From the NCBI RefSeq assembly GCF_026723865.1, contig NZ_CP113529.1, forward strand, positions 2,356,001 to 2,420,000: a stretch of DNA of 64,000 nt, in the 5' to 3' direction. Positions 9,680-17,900 of this stretch are shown in pieces. The position numbers and the translations under genes are program-made. How positions within the stretch are numbered: the stretch's first letter is position 1; every line of letters starts with the position of its first letter. The notes under the pieces were generated by a model that saw only the letters and a program-made list of their open reading frames with translations, made no database searches and was not told the origin of the DNA. The stretch is from Mycobacterium sp. Aquia_216. Its GTDB lineage: Bacteria; Actinomycetota; Actinomycetes; Mycobacteriales; Mycobacteriaceae.

Positions 9680-9762
9680 TGACCGCAACGCCGCGCCCGC
9701 CGTGACCGCAACGCCGCACCGGCCTTGACCGCAACGCCGCACCGGCCTTGACCGCAACGCCG
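9680..9762. repeat. 23-bp tandem repeat (about 3.6 copies), MIRU/VNTR-like
   Basis: The unit starts TGACCGCAACGCCGC and recurs at 9680, 9703, 9726 and 9749, an exact 23-bp period; the last copy is truncated after 14 bases. Copies 2 and 3 differ only slightly in the variable end. It lies just upstream of the cysG promoter. Copy number may vary between strains. Confidence 0.85.
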
Positions 9763-9773
9763 ATCCCCTTCAC

Positions 9774-9779
9774 TAAGCT
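9774..9779 (+). promoter_or_regulatory. -10 element TAAGCT for cysG (leaderless)
   Basis: TAAGCT lies 6 nt before the GTG start at 9786 and no Shine-Dalgarno sequence is present. This fits a leaderless mycobacterial promoter. Confidence 0.55.
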
Positions 9780-9785
9780 TGCCGG

Positions 9786-10991
9786 GTGACCGAGAGCCCC
9801 TACCTGGTCGGATTGCGGCTGGCCGGCAAGAAGGTCGTCGTGGTCGGCGGAGGCACGGTCGCGCAACGTCGGCTGCCCCTGCTTATCGCCAGCGGCGCCG
9901 ACGTTCACGTGATCACCCGGACCGCCACCCCCGCGGTCGAGGCGATGAGCGGCATCACCTTGTCGGTGCGGGAGTACCGCGACGGTGACCTCGACGGCGC
10001 CTGGTATGCGATCGCCGCCACCGACGATGCGCAGGTGAACGCGTCGGTCGTCGCCGAGGCCGACAGCCGTCGAATTTTCTGTGTGCGCGCCGACATCGCT
10101 CTCGAGGGCACCGCGGTGACCCCGGCGTCGTTCAGCTACTCGGGACTGTCGGTGGGGGTGCTGGCCGGTGGCGAGCACCGCAGGTCGGCAGCGATCCGGT
10201 CGGCCATTCGCGAGGCGTTACAGCAAGGCCTGATCACCCCGGAAAGCTCGGAGAGTTCCGACGTCGTGCGCGGCGGGGTGGCGCTGGTCGGAGGTGGCCC
10301 CGGCGACCCCGAGCTGATCACCGTCCGCGGTCGCCGGCTGCTCGCCCAGGCCGACGTCGTCGTCGCCGACCGCCTGGCCCCGCCCGAGCTGCTCGCCGAG
10401 CTGCCCCCGCACGTCGACGTCATCGATGCCGCCAAGATCCCGTACGGGCGGGCCATGGCCCAGGACGCGATCAACGACGTCATGATCGAACGGGCCCGCG
10501 CCGGGAACTTCGTGGTCCGGCTCAAAGGCGGCGATCCCTTTGTGTTCGCCCGTGGTTACGAAGAAGTCCTCGCGTGCGCCGACGCCGGCATCCCGGTGAC
10601 GGTCGTCCCCGGTGTGACGAGCGCCATAGCCGTGCCCGCGCTGGCGGGTGTTCCGGTCACCCATCGGGCGATAAATCACGAGTTCGTGGTGGTCAGCGGC
10701 CATCTGGCGCCCGGGCATCCCGAATCGTTAGTGAATTGGAATGCACTGGCCGCAATGACGGGCACCATCGTTTTGCTGATGGCCGTCGAGCGCATCGAAC
10801 TTTTCGTCGACGTGCTGCTGAAGGGCGGCCGACCAGCGGATACACCGGTATTGGTGGTGCAGCACGGCACAACGCCGGCTCAACACACGTTGCGGGCCGC
10901 TCTTGTCGACACGCCGCAGATGGTTCGCGCGGAAGGGATCAGACCTCCCGCGATCATCGTGATCGGGCCGGTGGCCGCATTCGGGGTTTAA
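9786..10991 (+). CDS. cysG: Siroheme synthase (precorrin-2 dehydrogenase/ferrochelatase plus uroporphyrinogen-III methyltransferase)
   Basis: This 401-residue bifunctional enzyme makes siroheme and the corrin precursor precorrin-2. The N-terminal Rossmann domain (about 1-155) carries VVVVGGGTVAQRRL near residues 18-31 for NAD-dependent oxidation and chelation. The C-terminal SUMT domain (about 160-400) contains VALVGGGPGDPELIT, the RLKGGDPFVFARG SAM-binding segment and VVPGVTSA. Length matches M. tuberculosis Rv2847c. It follows cobB after a 227-nt repeat-rich spacer and appears to have its own leaderless promoter. Confidence 0.94.
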   Translation: MTESPYLVGLRLAGKKVVVVGGGTVAQRRLPLLIASGADVHVITRTATPAVEAMSGITLSVREYRDGDLDGAWYAIAATDDAQVNASVVAEADSRRIFCVRADIALEGTAVTPASFSYSGLSVGVLAGGEHRRSAAIRSAIREALQQGLITPESSESSDVVRGGVALVGGGPGDPELITVRGRRLLAQADVVVADRLAPPELLAELPPHVDVIDAAKIPYGRAMAQDAINDVMIERARAGNFVVRLKGGDPFVFARGYEEVLACADAGIPVTVVPGVTSAIAVPALAGVPVTHRAINHEFVVVSGHLAPGHPESLVNWNALAAMTGTIVLLMAVERIELFVDVLLKGGRPADTPVLVVQHGTTPAQHTLRAALVDTPQMVRAEGIRPPAIIVIGPVAAFGV

Positions 10992-11010
10992 ACGATTCTT
11001 AAGATTACTG

Positions 11011-11016
11011 TAAGGT
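11011..11016 (+). promoter_or_regulatory. -10 element TAAGGT for efpA
   Basis: TAAGGT lies 8 nt before the efpA ATG within an unusually AT-rich stretch (10988-11025) for this genome. It suggests a leaderless or very short-leader transcript. AT-rich DNA here could also attract Lsr2 or other nucleoid proteins (inference). Confidence 0.45.
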
Positions 11017-11024
11017 AACCCGTT

Positions 11025-12629
11025 ATGACGGCCCTCAACGACACAGAGCGTGCGGCCCAAAATTGGTCCGCTGTACGCCCCGATCGTCCGGCACCGGAGC
11101 GCTGCGCGCGCCCGTCCGAAACCTCTTCCGGGACCGCCGCCACCCGTACTAGCAGGTATTACCCGGCCTGGTTGCCCTCTCGGCGCTTCATCGCCGCCGT
11201 TATCGCCATCGGCGGTATGCAGCTGTTGGCAACCATGGACAGCACTGTCGCGATCGTCGCGCTTCCTAAGATTCAAAACGAGCTCAGCCTGTCCGACGCC
11301 GGCCGTAGCTGGGTGATCACCGCATATGTGCTCACCTTCGGCGGGCTGATGCTGCTGGGTGGCCGCCTCGGCGACACCATCGGCCGCAAACGCACCTTCA
11401 TCGTCGGCGTCACGCTGTTCACCATCTCCTCGGTGCTCTGCTCGGTGGCCTGGGACGAGGCGACCTTGGTCATTGCCCGGCTGCTGCAGGGGGTCGGATC
11501 GGCCATCGCGTCGCCGACCGGCCTCGCACTGGTAGCCACGACCTTCGCGAAGGGGCCGGCGCGCAACGCGGCCACGGCCGTCTTCGCCGCGATGACCGCG
11601 ATCGGCTCGGTGATGGGCCTGGTGGTCGGCGGGGCCCTGACCGAATGGTCGTGGCGGCTCGCGTTCCTAGTCAACGTGCCGATCGGGCTGGTGATGATCT
11701 ACCTGGCCCGCACCGCGCTGCGGGAGACCAACAGAGAGCGGATGAAGCTCGACGCCACCGGGGCCATGCTGGCCACATTGGCGTGCACCGCCGCGGTCTT
11801 CGCCTTCTCGATGGGCCCGGAAAGGGGCTGGATCTCGTCGATCACGATCGGTTCGGGTGTGGTGGCGGTGGCCGCCGCGATCGCGTTCGCCATCGTGGAG
11901 CGCACCGCCGAAAACCCCGTCGTACCGTTCGAGTTGTTCCGCGACCGCAACCGGCTGGTCACGTTCGCGGCGATCCTGCTGGCCGGCGGCGTGATGTTCA
12001 GCCTCACCGTCTGCATCGGCCTGTATGTCCAGGACATCCTGGGTTACAGCGCGCTGCGCGCGGGCGTCGGGTTCATCCCGTTCGTCATCGCGATGGGAAT
12101 CGGCCTCGGCATCTCCTCGCAGCTGGTGTCGCGGTTCTCACCGCGGGTCCTGACCATCGGTGGCGGATGGCTGCTGCTGCTCGCCATGATCTACGGCTCG
12201 GCGTTCATGCACCGCGGTGTGCCGTACTTCCCGAACCTGGTGCTGCCGATCGTCGTCGGTGGGATCGGCATCGGCATGGTCGTGGTGCCGTTGACGCTGG
12301 CGGCGATCGCGGGCGTCGGTTTCGACCAGATCGGTCCGGTGTCGGCGATGACGCTGATGCTGCAGAGCCTGGGCGGCCCGCTGGTGCTGGCCGTCATCCA
12401 GGCTGTGATCACCTCGCGCACGCTGTACCTGGGCGGTACCACCGGCCCGGTGAAGGTCATGAACGACGCTCAATTGCAGGCGCTCGACCACGGCTACACC
12501 TACGGCCTGCTGTGGGTGGCCGGGACGGCCGTCATCGTCGGTGCTGCCGCCCTGTTCATCGGGTACACCCCGGAGCAGGTCGCGCACGCGCAAGAGGTCA
12601 AGGAAGCCATCGACGCCGGCGAGATCTAA
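11025..12629 (+). CDS. efpA: MFS efflux pump EfpA
   Basis: This 534-residue transporter is of the 14-TM drug:H+ antiporter-2 (QacA) type in the plasma membrane. A 55-residue polar N-terminus precedes TM1. MFS motif A appears as [14 protein letters not shown], and the DHA2-type TM1 motif as [17 protein letters not shown]. The antiporter motif C region contains [13 protein letters not shown]. EfpA is a conserved mycobacterial efflux protein (Rv2846c), isoniazid-inducible in M. tuberculosis. It lies between cysG and proS as in the tubercle bacillus. Confidence 0.95.
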   Translation: MTALNDTERAAQNWSAVRPDRPAPERCARPSETSSGTAATRTSRYYPAWLPSRRFIAAVIAIGGMQLLATMDSTVAIVALPKIQNELSLSDAGRSWVITAYVLTFGGLMLLGGRLGDTIGRKRTFIVGVTLFTISSVLCSVAWDEATLVIARLLQGVGSAIASPTGLALVATTFAKGPARNAATAVFAAMTAIGSVMGLVVGGALTEWSWRLAFLVNVPIGLVMIYLARTALRETNRERMKLDATGAMLATLACTAAVFAFSMGPERGWISSITIGSGVVAVAAAIAFAIVERTAENPVVPFELFRDRNRLVTFAAILLAGGVMFSLTVCIGLYVQDILGYSALRAGVGFIPFVIAMGIGLGISSQLVSRFSPRVLTIGGGWLLLLAMIYGSAFMHRGVPYFPNLVLPIVVGGIGIGMVVVPLTLAAIAGVGFDQIGPVSAMTLMLQSLGGPLVLAVIQAVITSRTLYLGGTTGPVKVMNDAQLQALDHGYTYGLLWVAGTAVIVGAAALFIGYTPEQVAHAQEVKEAIDAGEI

Positions 12630-12677
12630 GCTCCCGGTCCCGTCGCTCTCCCCGTAATCGTCAAACCACCCGCACAC

Positions 12678-12683
12678 TAGGCT
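12678..12683 (+). promoter_or_regulatory. -10 element TAGGCT for proS (leaderless)
   Basis: TAGGCT lies 8 nt before the proS GTG at 12692, with no Shine-Dalgarno sequence. It fits a TANNNT leaderless promoter. Confidence 0.55.
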
Positions 12684-12691
12684 GGTCCGCT

Positions 12692-14449
12692 GTGATCACC
12701 CGGATGTCCGAGCTGTTCCTGCGCACGCTGCGCGACGACCCCGCCGACGCCGAAGTGGCCAGCCACAAGCTGCTGATTCGTGCGGGATACGTCCGGCCCG
12801 TCGGCCCCGGCCTTTACAGCTGGCTGCCGCTGGGACTGCGGGTGCTGCGCAACATCGAACGCGTGATCCGCGAGGAGATGAACGCGATCGGCGGGCAGGA
12901 GATCCTGTTCCCCGGGCTGCTGCCGCGTGCGCCGTACGACACGACGAACAGGTGGACCGAATACGGCGACGGCGTGTTCCGGGTGCAGGATCGCCGCGGC
13001 AACGACTACATGCTCGCTCCCACGCACGAAGAGTTTTTCACCCTGGCCGTCAAGGGCGAGTACAGCTCCTACAAGGACTTTCCGCTCACGCTCTACCAAA
13101 TCCAGATCAAATACCGCGACGAGGCCCGTCCGCGCGCCGGCATCCTGCGGGCCCGGGAGTTCGTCATGAAGGACTCCTATTCCTTCGATATCGACGCCGC
13201 CGGCCTCAAGGCGGCCTACCACGCGCACCGCGAGGCCTACCAGCGCATCTTCGATCGCCTCCAGGTGCGCTACGTCATCGTGTCCGCCGTGTCGGGCGCG
13301 ATGGGCGGCAGCGCCTCCGAGGAGTTCCTGGCCGAGAGCCCGATCGGGGAGGACACCTTCGTTCGCTGCGCAGAGTCGGGGTATGCGGCCAACGTCGAGG
13401 CGGTGCTGACCGCCCGCCCCGAGGCGCTGCCGATCGACGGGCTGCCCGACGCGGTGGTGCACGACACCGGCGATACACCCACCATCGCCAGCCTGGTGGC
13501 CTGGGCCAACGAGGCCGACGGACCCGGTCTCGGCCGCGCGGTCACCGCGGCCGACACGTTGAAGAACGTTCTGGTCAAGGTCCGCCAGCCCGGCGGCGAG
13601 TGGGAATTGCTCGCGATCGGGGTGCCCGGCGACCGCGAGGTCGACGACAAACGGCTGGGCGCCGCGCTGGAGCCGGCCGAGTACGCATTGCTGGGCGATG
13701 CCGACTTCGCCAAATACCCCTTCCTGGTGAAGGGTTATATCGGCCCGAAAGCATTGCGGGACAACGATGTTCGCTACCTGGTCGACCCCCGCGTGGTGGA
13801 CGGCACCAGCTGGATCACCGGCGCCGACGAGCAAGGTCGACACGTCGTCGGACTGGTGGCCGGCCGCGACTTCACCGCCGACGGCACCATCGAGGCCGCC
13901 GAGGTGCGCGAGGGCGATCCGTCTCCGGACGGGGCCGGACCGCTGATCATGGCGCGCGGCATCGAGATCGGGCACATCTTCCAGCTGGGCCGCAAGTACA
14001 CCGATGCCTTCACCGTCGACGTGCTCGGCGAGGACGGCAAGCCGGTGCGACTGACGATGGGCTCTTACGGCATCGGGGTGACCCGGCTGGTCGCCGTCGT
14101 CGCCGAGCAGCAGCACGACGAGCTGGGCCTGCGCTGGCCGGCGTCGATCGCGCCCTACGACGTACACCTGGTGATCGCCAACAAAGACCCCGGGGCGCGC
14201 GACGGAGCCACCGCGCTGGCCGCCGACCTGGATCGGTTGGGGCTGCAGGTGCTGCTGGACGACCGCCAGGTCTCGCCCGGCGTCAAGTTCAAAGACGCCG
14301 AGCTGCTGGGGATGCCGTGGATCGTCGTGGTCGGTCGCGGCTGGGCCGATGGCGTGGTGGAGCTGCGCGACCGCTTCGGCGGACAGACGCGCGAGCTGGC
14401 GACCGGAGTCTCGCTGGCCACCGACATCGTGGCGGCGCTGACCGGCTAA
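12692..14449 (+). CDS. proS: Prolyl-tRNA synthetase
   Basis: This 585-residue class II synthetase is of the bacterial (prokaryote-type) form with an INS editing domain. It opens [14 protein letters not shown], matching the known mycobacterial ProS N-terminus, so the GTG at 12692 was chosen over ATG 12704. Motif 2 is visible as [18 protein letters not shown], motif 3 as [11 protein letters not shown], and the anticodon-binding domain follows (about 480-580, with [13 protein letters not shown]). The editing insertion spans about residues 225-405. Confidence 0.97.
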   Translation: MITRMSELFLRTLRDDPADAEVASHKLLIRAGYVRPVGPGLYSWLPLGLRVLRNIERVIREEMNAIGGQEILFPGLLPRAPYDTTNRWTEYGDGVFRVQDRRGNDYMLAPTHEEFFTLAVKGEYSSYKDFPLTLYQIQIKYRDEARPRAGILRAREFVMKDSYSFDIDAAGLKAAYHAHREAYQRIFDRLQVRYVIVSAVSGAMGGSASEEFLAESPIGEDTFVRCAESGYAANVEAVLTARPEALPIDGLPDAVVHDTGDTPTIASLVAWANEADGPGLGRAVTAADTLKNVLVKVRQPGGEWELLAIGVPGDREVDDKRLGAALEPAEYALLGDADFAKYPFLVKGYIGPKALRDNDVRYLVDPRVVDGTSWITGADEQGRHVVGLVAGRDFTADGTIEAAEVREGDPSPDGAGPLIMARGIEIGHIFQLGRKYTDAFTVDVLGEDGKPVRLTMGSYGIGVTRLVAVVAEQQHDELGLRWPASIAPYDVHLVIANKDPGARDGATALAADLDRLGLQVLLDDRQVSPGVKFKDAELLGMPWIVVVGRGWADGVVELRDRFGGQTRELATGVSLATDIVAALTG

Positions 14450-14457
14450 CCGGCGCG

Positions 14458-14564
14458 CCGATGGTGGCGACCCGCTGCGCCCGGCTGCGCCGCGCTGGCG
14501 ATCGCCACACTCCGATGGTGGCGACCCGCTGCGCCCGGCTGTGCCGCGCTGGCGATCGCCACGC
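14458..14564. repeat. 54-bp tandem duplication with GCGATCGC-centred palindromes
   Basis: Two nearly identical 54-bp units begin at 14458 and 14512 (CCGATGGTGGCGACCCGC...), differing by a few bases. Each contains the 12-bp palindrome TGGCGATCGCCA (14496-14507 and 14550-14561). The block fills the spacer between convergent proS and the DUF4439 gene; it may act as a bidirectional terminator or be a small mobile repeat. The function is not established. Confidence 0.75.
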
Positions 14565-14566
14565 GG

Positions 14567-15013
14567 CTACTCGTTGCCGCCCGGAAAGCTGGACGTGATC
14601 GGCCAGGCGCCCAGGATGCGGTTCCATCGCGCGCCCATGACCGCGCTCTGCGTGAGGGCCGTCGCGGCGAACGCCCGGTCCTCGGCGGTCTCGGCGTGTT
14701 CGACGACCGCTCGCCACGCCGTCGCGCCGTCGTTCTCCATCCGCACCGCCAGCCGAGCCGCGTCGGCCGGACTGCCCACCAGCAGGGGCAACTGATACCC
14801 GGCGGCGGCGGGCGGTGCGGTGACCTTGCGGGCGGCCAGCATGGCGATCACGTCGTCGCGACGCTGGCGGTGTTGCAGCAGTGCCTGCAGGACCACGTCG
14901 TTGACGCTGGGCGGCGACAGCGCGGACACGATGCCGTACCCGTAGATGGTCGAGTGCTCGACGGCCAGCGCATCGCACAGTGCCGCGTTGTCGGCCTCTT
15001 TGCCGGAGGTCAT
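14567..15013 (-). CDS. Ferritin-like DUF4439 protein (Rv2844-like)
   Basis: This 148-residue Ala-rich helical protein reads DALAVEHSTIYGYGIVSAL and LLQHRQRRDDVIAML at its N-terminus; the Glu/His pairs are reminiscent of a ferritin-like four-helix bundle (DUF4439). Its ATG overlaps the stop of the upstream lipoprotein gene (ATGA), so the two are coupled, matching the M. tuberculosis Rv2843-Rv2844 pair. No signal peptide is present. The function is unknown. Confidence 0.75.
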   Translation of the reverse strand: MTSGKEADNAALCDALAVEHSTIYGYGIVSALSPPSVNDVVLQALLQHRQRRDDVIAMLAARKVTAPPAAAGYQLPLLVGSPADAARLAVRMENDGATAWRAVVEHAETAEDRAFAATALTQSAVMGARWNRILGAWPITSSFPGGNE

Positions 15014-15537
15014 ATCGACGGACCCCCGGGTACCAAGGCGACCGTGTACGACGCCGTGCACGACGCGGCGATCGACGCGAGCAGCCCCGCCCGATAGCCC
15101 GACTCGGAGCTCACCAGGCGTGCGGCGTTGTCGGCCGACGCGCGCAACGCATTGATCACGTCGGACACCGGTGGCGGAGGTGGCGGTGGCCCCGCCGGTG
15201 CGGCGGGGCTGGGGCTGGTCGTTTCGCTCGATGAGGCGCTGAACTTGCCGGCCACCCGGGAGATCTCCGTGGACAGCGCGCGGGCGTGCGCGGCGCGCTG
15301 GTTGGCGACCACCGACAGCGCGGCGGCGATCTGCGGCGGATTGCCGATGGCCGCGGCGGCGGCACCGGCGAGCGCGCTGTCGTGTCTGGCCTGGTCTAAC
15401 GGCCCCAGCAGTTGTTCGACCGCGGGGGCTTTCGGCGGGGACTCGCCACAGGCGGATGCGACCACCCCGAGCGCAGCAAGCGCGGCACCCCCGGCGAGCA
15501 CACCCCGCCTGCTGGTGACGGGTACTGCGCTGGACAC
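15010..15537 (-). CDS. Tat-type lipoprotein, Ala-rich (Rv2843-like)
   Basis: This 175-residue exported protein has a twin-arginine motif ([11 protein letters not shown]10-R11) followed by a hydrophobic stretch and a lipobox ending VASAC with Cys30. It is therefore predicted to be Tat-exported and lipid-anchored on the outer face of the plasma membrane. The mature part is helical and Ala-rich, with a Pro-rich linker ([11 protein letters not shown]) near residue 115. It is coupled to the ferritin-like gene downstream, so the two products may act together, but no function is known. Confidence 0.75.
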   Translation of the reverse strand: MSSAVPVTSRRGVLAGGAALAALGVVASACGESPPKAPAVEQLLGPLDQARHDSALAGAAAAAIGNPPQIAAALSVVANQRAAHARALSTEISRVAGKFSASSSETTSPSPAAPAGPPPPPPPVSDVINALRASADNAARLVSSESGYRAGLLASIAASCTASYTVALVPGGPSI

Positions 15538-15747
15538 AGCAACATCCTGCCATTGGGGGTGAGCCGGGCATGGTGGCAGGACCTTGACCTACGCGATCAC
15601 CTCGTCATACGCGTTTCCTGGCGTATCGTTGGTAGCCGGTTCTCGCGGAAAGCGAAGCCGTTCCACCGTGACGCCGCAAGCCGCCCGAAGATGGATGGGC
15701 GGCGACATCAGCCAGATGACCGGACAACTCAAGATGAGGAGCTCGCC

Positions 15748-16281
15748 GTGACCACCGGGCTACCGTCGCAGACGCAGGTGATCGAGCTACTCGGTAGTGA
15801 GTTCGCGCGCGCCGGCTATGAGATCGAAGATGTGGTCATCGATGCCCGGGTGCGCCCGCCCCGGATCACGGTGATTGCCGACGGCGACACCGCGCTCGAC
15901 TTGGATACCGTGGCGACCCTGTCACGGTCAGCGTCGGCTTTGCTGGACGGCCTGGACGGCATCCGTGATCAATATGTTCTCGAGGTGAGTTCGCCCGGCG
16001 TGGACCGCCCATTGACCGACGAGAAGCACTTCCGCCGCGCGCGCGGCCGCAAGGTCGAGCTGGAGTTGGCGGACGGATCGCACGTCACGGGCCGGGTGGG
16101 GGAGACCCGTGCCGACGCGGTGGCGCTGGTGGTCCGCGCCGGCCGCGACTGGGCGGTACGCGAGATCCCGTTCGCTGGAATCGCGAAAGCTGTTGTCCAG
16201 GTTGAGTTTTCGTCGCCATCCCAAACCGAGCTGGATTTGGCGGGTGTGGGTGAGGCCCGGAAGACGGAGGCGGGAACATGA
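15748..16281 (+). CDS. rimP: Ribosome maturation factor RimP
   Basis: This 177-residue factor for 30S subunit assembly has the conserved N-domain sequences [12 protein letters not shown] and [11 protein letters not shown], and the family signature [14 protein letters not shown] near residue 75, followed by a C-terminal SH3-like domain. The GTG at 15748 was chosen because it follows a GATGAGGAG site and aligns with the mycobacterial RimP N-terminus (TTGLPSQ). Its stop overlaps the nusA start by 4 nt, the standard rimP-nusA coupling. Confidence 0.95.
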   Translation: MTTGLPSQTQVIELLGSEFARAGYEIEDVVIDARVRPPRITVIADGDTALDLDTVATLSRSASALLDGLDGIRDQYVLEVSSPGVDRPLTDEKHFRRARGRKVELELADGSHVTGRVGETRADAVALVVRAGRDWAVREIPFAGIAKAVVQVEFSSPSQTELDLAGVGEARKTEAGT

Positions 16282-17333
16282 ACATCGACATGGGCGCGTT
16301 GCACGCCATCGAAGTGGACCGGGGAATCTCGGTCAATGAGCTGCTCGAGACGATCAAGTCGGCGTTGCTGACCGCCTACCGGCACACCCAGGGTCACCAG
16401 ACCGATGCGCGCATCGAGATCGACCGCAAGACCGGCGTCGTGAAGGTGATCGCCCGCGAGGTGGATGAGGACGGCAACGTCATCAGCGAATGGGACGACA
16501 CCCCTGAGGGTTTCGGCCGTATCGCCGCGACCACCGCACGTCAGGTGATGCTGCAGCGCTTCCGCGATGCCGAGAACGAGCGCACGTACGGCGAGTTCTC
16601 CACCCGCGAGGGCGAAATCGTCGCGGGCGTGATTCAGCGCGACAGCCGCGCGAACGCCCGCGGTCTGGTCGTCGTGCGGATGGGCAGCGAAACCAAGGCG
16701 TCCGAGGGTGTCATCCCGGCGGCCGAACAGGTCCCCGGCGAGAGCTACGAGCACGGCAACCGCGTGCGCTGCTACGTGGTCGGCGTGACCCGGGGTTCGC
16801 GCGAGCCGCTGATCACGCTGTCCCGCACCCACCCCAACCTGGTCCGCAAGTTGTTCTCCCTGGAGGTCCCCGAGATCGCGGACGGGTCGGTGGAGATCGT
16901 CGCCGTCGCGCGCGAGGCGGGCCACCGCTCCAAGATCGCGGTCGCGTCCCGAGTGTCCGGCCTGAACGCCAAAGGAGCCTGTATCGGTCCGATGGGGCAG
17001 CGGGTCCGCAACGTGATGAGCGAGCTTTCCGGCGAGAAGATCGACATCATCGACTACGACGAGGACCCGGCCCGGTTCGTCGCCAACGCGTTGTCGCCCG
17101 CGAAGGTGGTCTCGGTGTCCGTCATCGACCCGACCGCCCGCGCCGCCCGCGTGGTGGTGCCCGACTTCCAGTTGTCCCTGGCCATCGGCAAGGAGGGGCA
17201 GAACGCGCGACTGGCCGCCCGGCTCACCGGGTGGCGTATCGACATCCGCGGCGATTCGCCCACCGGTTCGGGCGGGCATTCGGAGGACCAGCCCGAACAC
17301 GGGGCCAGCCACCCGATGGCGCACGACCACTGA
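16278..17333 (+). CDS. nusA: Transcription termination/antitermination factor NusA
   Basis: This 351-residue NusA has an N-terminal RNA-polymerase-binding domain, an S1 domain (about 130-200) and two KH domains (about 200-335) with [14 protein letters not shown] and [18 protein letters not shown]. It lacks the C-terminal acidic repeats of E. coli NusA, as expected in actinobacteria. It is embedded in the rimP-nusA-ylxR-infB cluster. Confidence 0.97.
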   Translation: MNIDMGALHAIEVDRGISVNELLETIKSALLTAYRHTQGHQTDARIEIDRKTGVVKVIAREVDEDGNVISEWDDTPEGFGRIAATTARQVMLQRFRDAENERTYGEFSTREGEIVAGVIQRDSRANARGLVVVRMGSETKASEGVIPAAEQVPGESYEHGNRVRCYVVGVTRGSREPLITLSRTHPNLVRKLFSLEVPEIADGSVEIVAVAREAGHRSKIAVASRVSGLNAKGACIGPMGQRVRNVMSELSGEKIDIIDYDEDPARFVANALSPAKVVSVSVIDPTARAARVVVPDFQLSLAIGKEGQNARLAARLTGWRIDIRGDSPTGSGGHSEDQPEHGASHPMAHDH

Positions 17334-17454
17334 CCCCGATATCACCGGTGTGCGTTTGAGTTTGGGGAAGCCGAATCTTCGCGGCCACCCGGGCGATCGA
17401 GCACGCACGTCGCGGCGCACCCGCGGGTGGTTCTGACCATCGGTTCCGTGACGC

Positions 17455-17460
17455 TAGACT
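17455..17460 (+). promoter_or_regulatory. -10 element TAGACT for ylxR-infB
   Basis: TAGACT lies 5 nt before the GTG at 17466, fitting a leaderless start within the nusA-infB cluster. Confidence 0.45.
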
Positions 17461-17465
17461 GAGCC

Positions 17466-17837
17466 GTGATCCAGCGCGAGCCTTCGGTCGGGGCGCGTCG
17501 TCACCGGGACAACATGGTTGGACCCGTGCGGACGTGTGTCGGTTGCCGAAAGCGAGAGTTGGCCGTCGAATTGCTCCGAGTGGTGGCTGCGTCTACCGGG
17601 AACGGCGAATACGCCGTGATCGTTGACACAGCGACTCGCCTGCCGGGGCGGGGTGCTTGGCTGCATCCCGAACCGCGGTGCGTACACGAAGCGATTCGGC
17701 GGCGGGCTCTCACCAAAGCGCTGCGCATCGACCGTCCGCCGGACACATCCGCGTTGGTCGAGCACCTAGAGGCGCTCGACTCGCACGGCAACAGAACAGG
17801 TAGCGAAGAACATGAGCACACCGTGAAGTCCCGATGA
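17466..17837 (+). CDS. YlxR-family nucleic acid-binding protein
   Basis: This protein is up to 123 residues, with the YlxR core VRTCVGCRKRELAVELLRV (CxxC) and GRGAWLHPEPRCVHEAIRR. YlxR proteins bind RNA or DNA and are nearly always found between nusA and infB, as here. The GTG at 17466 fits a leaderless start; an internal ATG at 17514 (MVGPVRTCVGC) would give 107 residues and is equally close to the conserved core. The C-terminal tail (from about residue 100) is not conserved. Confidence 0.88.
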   Translation: MIQREPSVGARRHRDNMVGPVRTCVGCRKRELAVELLRVVAASTGNGEYAVIVDTATRLPGRGAWLHPEPRCVHEAIRRRALTKALRIDRPPDTSALVEHLEALDSHGNRTGSEEHEHTVKSR

Positions 17838-17900
17838 CCATGCGTCATAGCTAAACCCGAGGCGCGGCCCACGACTGTCGCCTCTTAGACAGGAGATGTA

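Noticed and set aside
12677..14167. 496-codon minus-strand open frame over proS
   Set aside because: It mirrors prolyl-tRNA synthetase, whose motifs are clear; low-complexity Asp/Val/Arg composition indicates a shadow.
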